This document shows positions 1 to 6,261 of a DNA stretch of 7,865 nt, one piece after another; the first letter of the stretch is position 1; the number at the start of each line of letters is the position of its first letter. Below the pieces are notes generated by a model. The model worked only from the letters and a program-made list of their open reading frames with translations, made no database searches and was not told the origin of the DNA. The translations under genes were made by a program, and so were the position numbers. The stretch is from the NCBI GenBank assembly GCA_902766415.1, contig CACXDR010000187.1, positions 1-7,865 on the forward strand, written 5' to 3'. Source of the DNA: an uncultured Lachnospiraceae bacterium (GTDB lineage Bacteria; Bacillota_A; Clostridia; Lachnospirales; Lachnospiraceae).

Positions 1-274
1 AACGGCGCCTTACGCGCGTCTCATCGGCTTCCGGAGGGAATCCGCGGACCTTCTGACCGCGCTGAAGGCATCCTCCCGGATCCCGGTCATCAGCAAGGCG
101 GCCGATGCCGGCGAGGTCCTGAAAAGATGGTACGGCGACTCGCCGCGGGCGCGCGCCGCGCTCCGCCTCCTCGGCTCCGAGGCGCACGCCGCCGACCTCT
201 GGAATTCGGTCTGCTTTGAACAGACCGGACGGCTCCTGCCGCCGCTTTACGCGCGGCCGATGATCGTGGTGTAA
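1..274 (+). CDS. tmcAL: tRNA(Met) cytidine acetate ligase, C-terminal end (partial)
   Basis: The open frame starts at base 2, beyond the window's left edge, and ends at TAA 272-274, leaving 90 residues. The visible tail has the pattern I associate with the end of TmcAL (formerly UPF0348): an ARLIGFRRE segment near residues 6-14, a helix DLLTALKASS, the strand RIPVISKAAD near 28-37, a helical LLGSEAHAADLW stretch and a terminal RPMIVV. In the known family the enzyme uses ATP and acetate to acetylate the wobble cytidine (ac4C34) of elongator tRNA(Met) in the cytosol. The nucleotidyltransferase active site lies in the missing N-terminal half, so catalytic competence cannot be judged. The gene is followed directly by a terminator, so it is probably the last gene of its transcript. 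The identification rests on remembered C-terminal family features only. A different nucleotidyltransferase-like protein is the main alternative. Confidence 0.7.
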   Translation, partial: TAPYARLIGFRRESADLLTALKASSRIPVISKAADAGEVLKRWYGDSPRARAALRLLGSEAHAADLWNSVCFEQTGRLLPPLYARPMIVV

Positions 275-286
275 CGCTTTTCCCGT

Positions 287-336
287 AAAAAAGAGATGTC
301 TCCCTCCGCGGGTGCGGAAGGAGACATCTCTTTTTT
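287..336. terminator. Bidirectional rho-independent terminator between convergent genes
   Basis: A16-bp perfect stem (arms 287-302 and 321-336, each with AGAGATGTCTC or its complement at its heart) is extended inward by CCTCCGC pairing with GCGGAAG(G) across one bulge, with a short GGGT-type loop. The arms begin with six A and end with six T, so both strands give a GC stem followed by a U-tract. It lies 12 nt after the tmcAL stop on the plus strand. On the minus strand it is the first convincing terminator after the amidohydrolase operon, about 180 nt past that stop. Confidence 0.9.
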
Positions 337-366
337 ACTTGCTGTTACTGTCTGTGTTTACGCTGC

Positions 367-433
367 CAGGATCCGGCCTTACAGCATACAGGGCACATCC
401 CTGACATGTGAATGTGAAGCCGTACGGATCCTG
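367..433. repeat. Short inverted repeat in the operon 3' flank
   Basis: CAGGATCCG (367-375) is the exact reverse complement of CGGATCCTG (425-433), giving a 9-bp stem around a 49-nt loop. A second small perfect hairpin follows at 476-493 (GCAGGG, 6-nt loop, CCCTGC). Neither has a T-run, so they are not obvious terminators. They may shape the 3' untranslated end of the minus-strand operon transcript, which seems to run on to the terminator at 287-336. I see no credible gene between 337 and 514. Confidence 0.35.
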
Positions 434-514
434 TCTCAGAGGCAGTAAAACCGACTTTAGGCGAACCTGAACATGGCAGGGATCGTGCCCTGCGTAAAGA
501 ACCGAAGCCCCGGC

Positions 515-1852
515 TCAGTTTCCGAAGGTCCTGCAGTATTCGCGGTACTCCTCCCGCGTCATGGGAGCCTTGTAGTCCGCGATGATCTGCCTTGCCTCCT
601 TCGCGCCGTCCTTCAGGAGGCGGTAGGCAAGGAGGGCCATCATCTTCGCGGGGACGATATGCGCGACCTCCGGGTCTGTGATCTCATAGTCCTTCGAGTG
701 CAGGGCGCCTCGGCTCCCGCCGAAGGTGAAGTTCAGGACCGGCATGATGGCGAAGAGGTCGCCGACGTCGGTACTCGCGGTGTTGATGTGTCCGGGCGTG
801 ATGGGTGCGACCTTCACGCCGTCTCCAAGGAGCGCCGCGGCGTCCGTCATGACCTGCTGCGGCGCAACCTCCGGGCAGGGCATGTAGCCCTGCGAGTCGA
901 TGATCTCCGCCTCGCAGCCCAGCGCCATCGCCGTCCCCTTGTAGCAGAGGTCCACCTTCCCGGAGGTCTCCATGATGGCCTCCTGGGACAGCGCGCGGAC
1001 CATGGTGTCAAGCACTGCGCGGCTCGGGACTACGTTGATCGCGGTGCCGCCCTCCGTCATGTACGGGTGCACACGCACGCAGTCCTTCTCCTGGAAGGTC
1101 TCCCGGATCATGCCGAGGGCCGCCATGCCGAGGCTTGCGGCGTTCAGCGCGTTGTGCCCGAGGTGCGGCGCGGCGGCAGCGTGCGCGGCCGTCCCGTGGA
1201 TGATGATCCGCTTGCCGATAAAGCCGGTGCAGGCGCTGTTCCCGAGCATAATGTCGATATCGCTGTCGCGGTCCGCCATGAGGGAGTGCGTCGTAATGGA
1301 AAGGTCGATGTCGTCAAACTCTCCGCGGCGGATCAGCTCGCATTTGCCTCCCGCGCAGTGGATGTCGTCGCTCTTCCGCACCTCCTCCTGGACACTGCTC
1401 CCCTGGAACTCCTCCGCGGGGACGGCAAAGATGGTCGCGGTGCCGTCGAGCTCAGCGGCGACCTCCGGGTCGGAAAGCGCGAGCGCGGCGCCGAGCATGC
1501 AGGTGATCTGCGCGTAATGCCCGCAGGCGTGCGCGTAGCCCTTGTCCGTGGCGCACGGGTGCACCGGGCAGGCGATCCCGTCAAGCTCGCCAATGAGGGC
1601 GATGTTCGGGCAGTCCGCCTTCTCCCCGTCCCCGGCCTTCTTCCCGATCTCCGCCCGCACGCCGGTGACCGCGAGGCCTTCCCTGGTCTCAAGGCCCAGC
1701 TTCTTCAGAAAGCCGGAAACGATCTCCGCCGTACGGAATTCGTGGTAGCCCTGCTCCGCGTGCGTGTAGATATCCATCGCAAGCGCCTGGAGCTCGTCCG
1801 CGTGGGCGTCGATGATGTCTATGATCCTCTGTTCTGTCCTGTCCATGCTCAT
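515..1852 (-). CDS. M20 family amidohydrolase, AbgB/PM20D2-like (third hydrolase)
   Basis: This 445-residue cytosolic metallohydrolase is predicted to cleave an amide bond in an N-acyl amino acid or a p-aminobenzoyl-glutamate-like compound. It has no signal peptide. Visible M20 features are GELDGIACP (residues 88-96, Asp91), HACGH (108-112, likely ligands Cys110 and His112), the catalytic/ligand pair EE at 147-148, THS near 188-190, the dimerisation-domain signature TAAHAAAAPHLGHNA (221-235), GGTAINVVPS (268-277), STDVGD (360-365) and LHS at 384-386 (likely last ligand). It is longer than, and clearly diverged from, its two upstream neighbours. The usual HD after ACG is HY here (Tyr113), and the late ED motif is replaced by the STDVGD seen in AbgB-type proteins. 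The start at 1852 overlaps the upstream stop by 4 nt (ATGA) and has GGAGAGG just upstream. A second ATG lies at 1846. The substrate is unproven. Confidence 0.87.
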   Translation of the reverse strand: MSMDRTEQRIIDIIDAHADELQALAMDIYTHAEQGYHEFRTAEIVSGFLKKLGLETREGLAVTGVRAEIGKKAGDGEKADCPNIALIGELDGIACPVHPCATDKGYAHACGHYAQITCMLGAALALSDPEVAAELDGTATIFAVPAEEFQGSSVQEEVRKSDDIHCAGGKCELIRRGEFDDIDLSITTHSLMADRDSDIDIMLGNSACTGFIGKRIIIHGTAAHAAAAPHLGHNALNAASLGMAALGMIRETFQEKDCVRVHPYMTEGGTAINVVPSRAVLDTMVRALSQEAIMETSGKVDLCYKGTAMALGCEAEIIDSQGYMPCPEVAPQQVMTDAAALLGDGVKVAPITPGHINTASTDVGDLFAIMPVLNFTFGGSRGALHSKDYEITDPEVAHIVPAKMMALLAYRLLKDGAKEARQIIADYKAPMTREEYREYCRTFGN

Positions 1853-3030
1853 GCCTCTCCGTTCAGGTAATCAGCCGCGAACTGCGCGTAGATGGCTGTC
1901 CCGTCCTTCAGGATGTCCTCGTCCACGTCGAACGCGGGATGGTGGTGCGTGCACTCGATGCCCTTTGCAATGTTCCTCGCCCCGAGATACCCGAATACGC
2001 CGGGAACGTGCTCCATGTAGACGCTGAAGTCCTCCGCGCCGGTCATCTTCTTCAGCGGGACGAAAGCATCATCCCCTAAGATCCTTCCGGCCGCGCCCTT
2101 CGCGGTCCTGACGAGCGCTTCGTCGTCGTTGATCAGCGGGCTCGGCCCGAAGTAATAGTCGCAGTCCGCGGTGCAGCCGTAGCCTGCGGCGACGTTCTTC
2201 ACGACCTTTTCGATGCGCTCCGGCATGCTCTTCCGGAAATCGCGGTCGAAGGTGCGGACGGTCCCGACCAGCTGCACATGGTCGCAGAGGATATTCTCCT
2301 TGGTCCCGCCGTTCATCATCCCGACGGACACGACAAGGCTGTTCAGCGTGTTGTTCTGGCGGCTCGGGATGTGCTGGAGCGCCATCACGCAGGCGGCTGC
2401 CGCAAGGACCGCGTCGTTTCCGAGCCAGGGCGCGCTTCCGTGCGCCGCGGTGCCGCGAACCTCGATCGTAAAGCGGTCGGAGCACGCCATGCGGTCCCCG
2501 CTTTCAAAGTTCCAGGTGCCGGCGTCAAGGAGCGACCAGACGTGCATCCCGAAGATGGCGTCGACGCCCTCGAGCGCGCCGCGCTTCACATACTCTTCCG
2601 ACTTCCGGCCGATCTCCTCCCCCATCTGGAAAATGAGTTTGACCGTGCCGTTAAGCTCCGGCGCAAGTTCCTTCAGGACGCGCGCGGCACCGAGGAGCAT
2701 GGCGGTGTGGCAGTCGTGCCCGCAGGCGTGCATGACGCCGGGGTTCCTGCTCCCGCAGGCCCTTCCCGGAACCTCGGTGATGGGAAGCGCGTCGATGTCC
2801 GCGCGCAGCATGACCGTCTTTCCGGGCTTCCCGCCCTTGATCGTCGCGACGCAGCCGGTGCAGCCCTCAAAGGTGACGAACGGGATCCCGTCCTTTTCAA
2901 GCTCCTCCGTGATGAGCTTCGTGGTCTCATACTCTTTGCAGCTAAGCTCCGGGTTCGCGTGGAGCCTGTGCCGCAGTTCCTTCACATATGCCTCCTGCGC
3001 GTAAGCGAGTTTTCTGATGTCCTTCATCAT
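1849..3030 (-). CDS. M20D family amidohydrolase (second hydrolase)
   Basis: A 393-residue member of the M20D (HipO / IAA-amino-acid hydrolase / AbgA) group, at the family's usual length. These are cytosolic two-metal enzymes that hydrolyse N-acyl amino acids. Motifs in order: HANPELSCKEYETT (24-37), LRADIDALPITE (75-86), MHACGHDCHTAMLLGAA (100-116, ligands Cys103 and His105), FQMGEE (134-139, catalytic Glu138 and ligand Glu139), GMHVW (161-165, His163), TAAHGSAP (194-201), GAEDFS (331-336) and HHHPAFDVDE (362-371, His363 the likely last ligand). All expected metal and catalytic residues are present. It overlaps the upstream hydrolase by ATGA (3027-3030) and the downstream one by ATGA (1849-1852), which implies translational coupling. 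GGAGG at 3036-3040 serves tandem ATG codons at 3030 and 3027. Either could be the start, and the first is chosen for the overlap. The substrate could be p-aminobenzoyl-glutamate, hippurate-like or another acyl amino acid. Confidence 0.93.
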   Translation of the reverse strand: MMKDIRKLAYAQEAYVKELRHRLHANPELSCKEYETTKLITEELEKDGIPFVTFEGCTGCVATIKGGKPGKTVMLRADIDALPITEVPGRACGSRNPGVMHACGHDCHTAMLLGAARVLKELAPELNGTVKLIFQMGEEIGRKSEEYVKRGALEGVDAIFGMHVWSLLDAGTWNFESGDRMACSDRFTIEVRGTAAHGSAPWLGNDAVLAAAACVMALQHIPSRQNNTLNSLVVSVGMMNGGTKENILCDHVQLVGTVRTFDRDFRKSMPERIEKVVKNVAAGYGCTADCDYYFGPSPLINDDEALVRTAKGAAGRILGDDAFVPLKKMTGAEDFSVYMEHVPGVFGYLGARNIAKGIECTHHHPAFDVDEDILKDGTAIYAQFAADYLNGEA

Positions 3031-4220
3031 TTCTTCCTCCCTTCCGCAGTCTTCTCAAGATAGTCGGCGGCTAACTGCGCGTACTGCGCCGCGCCGACGT
3101 GGAGGAGCTCCTCGTTGATCCGGAACCTCTCGTTATGGACAGGATAGACAGAGCCGGTCGCCTCGTCGTAGCAGCCGATGAACATGAAGAGCGAGGACGG
3201 GATGTGATCCATGATGTAGGAAAAGTCCTCGCTGCCGGAGGCGCGCTCCGTCGTTGCGAGGACATCGTCCCCGTAGAGCTTCTTCGCCGCGTCCCGCGCG
3301 ATCTCGTTCAGCGCGTGGTCCCCGTTGATGACCGGCGGCTCGAGGTAGCGGTAGTCGATCTCGACCGTACAGCCGTACGCCGCGGCTGTCATCTCCGCGA
3401 TCCTGCGCATGTTCTCCTCGACGAGCGACCGCGCTTCCTTGCTGTGGGAGCGCACGGTGCCCTCCATGACGGCGGTGTCCGTGATGATGTTGAACTGGGT
3501 GCCGGCCTTGATCGTGCCGACTGTCACGACAAGCGGGTCGCGCGGGTCGTCGATCCGGCTGACGATCTGCTGGAGGTTCATGATGATGGCGCTTGCGCAG
3601 ACGATCGCGTCCTTCCCGAGATTCGGGGTGGACCCGTGCGCGGAGACGCCGTGGACGGTGATGGTGTAATTGTCGCAGCTTGCCATCATCGGCCCGTCCT
3701 GGATGCAGAGCTTCCCGGAGGGGACGGTGGGCCAGACATGCATGCCCATGGCCGCGTCGACGTCGTCAAGGTATCCCTCGTCCCAGTAGTAATGGCTCCC
3801 GATGAACACCTCCTCGCCCGACTGGAACAGGAGCTTTACGGTGCCCTTCAGCTCCTCCCTCTTCTCATACAAAAGCTTCGCCGCGCCGAGCAGCATGGCA
3901 GTATGGCAGTCGTGCCCGCATGCGTGCATGACGCCGGGGTTCATGCTCTCGAACTCTACGCCGCTCTTCTCCGTGATAGGAAGCGCGTCGATATCCGCGC
4001 GGAGAAGCACGGTCCTTCCGGGCGTGCCGCCCTCGATCACGGCGATGCAGCCGGGATAATCCTCAAAGCGGATGACCGGGATCCCAAGCTCCGTAAGCTT
4101 CTCAACAAGGAATCTCGTGGTCTCGTGCTCCTTCAGCGAAAGCTCCGCGTGGGTGTGGAGAAAACGGCGCGCGGCGATGATCTCGCTGCCGATCTCCGCC
4201 GCTCTTCCGGCAAAATTCAT
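3027..4220 (-). CDS. M20D family amidohydrolase (first hydrolase)
   Basis: A 397-residue M20D amidohydrolase, predicted cytosolic. Motifs: HTHAELSLKEHETT (22-35), LRADIDALPITE (73-84), MHACGHDCHTAMLLGAA (98-114, Cys101 and His103), FQSGEE (132-137, Glu136/Glu137), GMHVWP (159-164, His161), SAHGSTP (193-199), GSEDFSY (329-335) and VHNERFRI (361-368, His362). The full metal site is present. It is closely related to the next gene: the same motifs occur at nearly the same residue numbers, and the DNA around the HACGHD block is also visibly similar. A tandem duplication followed by divergence is therefore likely. The start at 4220 has AAGGAG (4228-4233) 7 nt upstream. It is the first gene after a 106-nt gap from the transporter, so the hydrolases may be expressed at a different level from the carrier. 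Within the family it could act on aroyl- or acyl-amino acids. Which one is not determinable here. Confidence 0.93.
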   Translation of the reverse strand: MNFAGRAAEIGSEIIAARRFLHTHAELSLKEHETTRFLVEKLTELGIPVIRFEDYPGCIAVIEGGTPGRTVLLRADIDALPITEKSGVEFESMNPGVMHACGHDCHTAMLLGAAKLLYEKREELKGTVKLLFQSGEEVFIGSHYYWDEGYLDDVDAAMGMHVWPTVPSGKLCIQDGPMMASCDNYTITVHGVSAHGSTPNLGKDAIVCASAIIMNLQQIVSRIDDPRDPLVVTVGTIKAGTQFNIITDTAVMEGTVRSHSKEARSLVEENMRRIAEMTAAAYGCTVEIDYRYLEPPVINGDHALNEIARDAAKKLYGDDVLATTERASGSEDFSYIMDHIPSSLFMFIGCYDEATGSVYPVHNERFRINEELLHVGAAQYAQLAADYLEKTAEGRKK

Positions 4221-4275
4221 ATATGTCTCCTTTCTGCCTGAATGCCAGGAACTGAAACTTACGTTTCACGCACTA

Positions 4276-4310
4276 AATTGCGGCCGGCTCATAATGAACC
4301 GGCCGCAATT
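4276..4310 (-). promoter_or_regulatory. Intercistronic hairpin between transporter and hydrolase genes
   Basis: A perfect 12-bp inverted repeat (AATTGCGGCCGG at 4276-4287 with CCGGCCGCAATT at 4299-4310) continues inward on the minus strand as four further pairs (one G-U), leaving a 3-nt TTA loop. This gives about 16 bp of very stable stem. Only three T follow the stem on the minus strand, so it is a poor full terminator. It better fits a partial terminator, a processing site or a 3' stabiliser of the transporter message. A TATAAT on the minus strand at 4311-4316 has only a weak -35 partner, so an internal promoter is possible but not well supported. Confidence 0.6.
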
Positions 4311-4326
4311 ATTATATCACATTTGA

Positions 4327-5880
4327 TCAAAGGAAGATCTTTCCGCCAGGGCCAAGCGGCAGGTTCAGGGTGACCCACACAATGACCTGGAGGATCCAGA
4401 TGATCGCGAACGTGATGGAATACGGCAGCATGTTCGCGATGACCGTGCCGAGTCCGACGTCCTTCTGGTACTTACGTCCGAATCCGAGGAGGACAGGGGT
4501 GTAGGTGAACAGCGGGGACAGCGGGTTCGTGATGGAATCGCCGATACGGTAGACGACCTGCGTGATCGCCGGGTCATAGCCGAGCAGCATCATCATCGGG
4601 ACAAAGACCGGAGCGAGGATCGCCCACTTCGCGGAAGCGGAGCCGATGAAGATGTTGACGATGCAGGACAGGAAGATCAGTCCGATCAGCAGCGGGACGC
4701 CGGTGAAGCCGATGTTGCTCAGGAAGCTCGCGCCGCTGATGGCAAGGATGGTGCCGAGCTTACTGACGGAGAAGAAGTTCGTGAAGATGGAGATGAAGAA
4801 GCACATGAACACGTAGTTGCCCATCTCAGCGAAGCCCTGGGAGCAGTCCGCCCAGACGTCCTTGTCGTTCTTGTACTTGCCGATCGAGAAGCCGTAGCAG
4901 AGGCCGGGGATCAGCAGGGCAAGAGTGACGGTGAAGACGATACCCTTGGAGAACGGAGCTGCGCCTGCGGTGATGCTGTCAGCCTCACCTGCGAGGATCG
5001 GCTTGCCGTCGACCAGCGGGAACGCGGACAGGACGATCATGATGATAATGAAGATCAGGAAGCCGATGCCGGCCGCGCGGAGCGCCTTGTCCTGCTCGGG
5101 GGTGATGTTGGCGGCGTTCTCATCGAAGTCGTGCTGTGCCAGCTCTTCCTTCGTGATCGGGAAACGGTGAAGCAGGACCTTCTCGACCAGGATCGTGCCT
5201 GCGATCGTAAGAAGGAAGCAGGAAACGATAAGGAAATACCAGTTGATCGCGATGGACTCCGAGTAGTTCGGGTCGATCATCTGTGCCGCGGACTCGGTGA
5301 AGCCGTAAGCCAGCGCGTCAGACAGGCCGAGCATGACGTTCGCGCAGAAGCCTGCGGCGACGGATGCGAAGCCTGCGTACAGGCCGAGCATCGGATGGCG
5401 CCCGATGGACATGAACAGGATCGCTGCCAGCGGCGGAAGGACGATGAAGCCCGCGTCGCCCGCGACGTTCAGGTTGATGCCGAGGAACATGACGACCATC
5501 GTGACGATCCATCCCTTGGACTTGCCGAGGAACTTCTCCATGAAGGCGACCAGGAAGCCGCTCTTCTCAGCGACGGACGAACCGATGACGGCGACAAGGA
5601 CCATGCCGAGCGGCGCGAAGCCTGAGAAGTTGGTGATGACGTTGGTCCAGAGATACTGGATGCCTGCGATGGAAAGCAGGTTGAAGACTGTGATCGTCTC
5701 TCCGTTGGACGGATTGACTGCGGATACGCCTGCCGCGGAGCAGATCGCCGAAACGATCGCGACGACGACTGCCAGTCCGAGGAACATGGTGATCGGATCG
5801 GGCAGCTTGTTACCGGCACGCTCTACGGCGTCCAGTATTTTGTCAAGCGTACTCTTTTTGACATTGCTGTTGTCTGCCAT
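4327..5880 (-). CDS. abgT: AbgT-family transporter (p-aminobenzoyl-glutamate type)
   Basis: A 517-residue polytopic inner-membrane protein of the AbgT/MtrF family. E. coli AbgT takes up p-aminobenzoyl-glutamate, while Neisseria MtrF and Alcanivorax YdaH were described as sulfonamide/antimetabolite exporters. Family marks include the amphipathic N-terminus with ERAGNKLPDP (20-29), NVAGDAGFIVLPPLAA (138-153), GRHP (160-163), a cytoplasmic charged loop near 240-268, GSASAKWAILAP (413-424), GYDPAITQ (434-441) and YRIGDSITNPLSPL (444-457). From memory, the functional MtrF residues Ser417, Trp420, Pro438, Arg446, Asp449 and Pro457 each have a counterpart here one position lower (Ser416, Trp419, Pro437, Arg445, Asp448, Pro456). 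The length is as expected and nothing looks broken. AAGGAG at 5887-5892 sits 6 nt before the ATG. Linkage to three amidohydrolases favours import of an amide-linked substrate. Direction and exact ligand are inferred, not seen. Confidence 0.93.
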   Translation of the reverse strand: MADNSNVKKSTLDKILDAVERAGNKLPDPITMFLGLAVVVAIVSAICSAAGVSAVNPSNGETITVFNLLSIAGIQYLWTNVITNFSGFAPLGMVLVAVIGSSVAEKSGFLVAFMEKFLGKSKGWIVTMVVMFLGINLNVAGDAGFIVLPPLAAILFMSIGRHPMLGLYAGFASVAAGFCANVMLGLSDALAYGFTESAAQMIDPNYSESIAINWYFLIVSCFLLTIAGTILVEKVLLHRFPITKEELAQHDFDENAANITPEQDKALRAAGIGFLIFIIIMIVLSAFPLVDGKPILAGEADSITAGAAPFSKGIVFTVTLALLIPGLCYGFSIGKYKNDKDVWADCSQGFAEMGNYVFMCFFISIFTNFFSVSKLGTILAISGASFLSNIGFTGVPLLIGLIFLSCIVNIFIGSASAKWAILAPVFVPMMMLLGYDPAITQVVYRIGDSITNPLSPLFTYTPVLLGFGRKYQKDVGLGTVIANMLPYSITFAIIWILQVIVWVTLNLPLGPGGKIFL

Positions 5881-5998
5881 GAAAAACTCCTTTCTTTATT
5901 TGCTCCGTACGCATCCCCCTGAAATTCTTTATGCAGTACGGAATGGGCTTTCCCGCCCGGGGTTTTCCGTCATTCTGACTATGAACAGAACGACGTTA
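5881..5998 (-). promoter_or_regulatory. Structured 5' leader of the transporter operon
   Basis: If transcription starts about 7 nt after the -10 box, the leader is roughly 118 nt long and folds into up to three successive stems. Stem 1 pairs 5968-5977 with 5986-5995 (10 bp, one G-U, 8-nt loop). Stem 2 is small, GGGC 5945-5948 with GCCC 5955-5958. Stem 3 pairs 5905-5914 (CCGTACGCAT) with 5931-5941 (one bulged base). Stem 3 ends 12 nt before the ribosome binding site at 5887-5892. No U-rich intrinsic terminator is evident, so any control would more likely act on translation or RNA stability. I do not recognise a known riboswitch consensus, including that of the tetrahydrofolate class. Confidence 0.45.
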
Positions 5999-6004
5999 AT
6001 GCAA

Positions 6005-6033
6005 ATTATAAGCCAATCTGCTCATTTATTCAA
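6005..6033 (-). promoter_or_regulatory. Sigma-A promoter of the transporter-hydrolase operon
   Basis: On the minus strand TTGAAT (6028-6033) and a perfect TATAAT (6005-6010) are separated by exactly 17 nt. An A/T-rich stretch just upstream of the -35 (about 6034-6060) could act as an UP element. The predicted start is near 5998. This is the best promoter in the 381-nt gap before the transporter gene. Confidence 0.8.
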
Positions 6034-6161
6034 TAGACCTGTTTATTCAAATTTTATTTTCATTATCATTTCTAAATAATTTAGTATTTGTAATGCATAA
6101 ATATACATCTCATTTCTGATGTGCTTATGCATGCAGCCCCGGAAAAGCCCCAGATGCATTT
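6034..6161. other. AT-rich intergenic stretch with an 8-bp dyad
   Basis: This lies between the operon promoter and the terminator of the protease gene. Roughly 6040-6120 is much richer in A/T than the coding DNA. It contains a palindromic site: ATGCATAA (6093-6100) with TTATGCAT (6125-6132), and inside it ACATC (6105-6109) with GATGT (6118-6122). The dyad lies about 60 nt upstream of the operon -35 box, where an activator or repressor could bind. It could also just be a secondary hairpin downstream of the protease terminator. No credible gene is seen. Confidence 0.35.
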
Positions 6162-6208
6162 AAAAAACAGGCTGCACCGCGGTTTTTTCCGGCGATGAAG
6201 CCTGTTTT
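6162..6208 (-). terminator. Rho-independent terminator of the PrsW-family gene
   Basis: AAAACAGGCT (6164-6173) pairs with AGCCTGTTTT (6199-6208). The interior has further partial pairing (ACCGCGG facing CCGGCGAT). Read on the minus strand, the stem ends in a run of six T (6167-6162). It begins 53 nt past the stop codon at 6262, which fits termination of the protease transcript before the transporter operon's promoter region. Confidence 0.82.
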
Positions 6209-6261
6209 CCTGTATGCCCTGCCATCCGGCTGCGGACTCAAAATGAATAAAAAGGCATGAT

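Noticed and set aside
473..1870. Long plus-strand open frame of 465 codons opposite the third hydrolase
   Set aside because: It is Arg/Val/Asp-rich low-information sequence antisense to a clear M20 gene, caused by high GC. It has no family motif and no convincing ribosome binding site.
2278..3063. Plus-strand open frames (2213-3004 and 2278-3063) opposite the second hydrolase
   Set aside because: Shadows of the real minus-strand gene, with no recognisable domain and composition typical of antisense GC-rich DNA.
3099..4241. 380-codon plus-strand open frame opposite the first hydrolase
   Set aside because: Antisense shadow of a gene with a complete M20D motif set.
5881..5998. Tetrahydrofolate riboswitch in the transporter leader
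   Set aside because: Attractive given the possible folate link, but I could not match the conserved core of that class in the leader.
5333..6079. Plus-strand open frame running from the transporter gene into the intergenic gap
   Set aside because: Most of it is antisense to abgT, and the rest crosses the leader, promoter and AT-rich DNA. No domain is seen.
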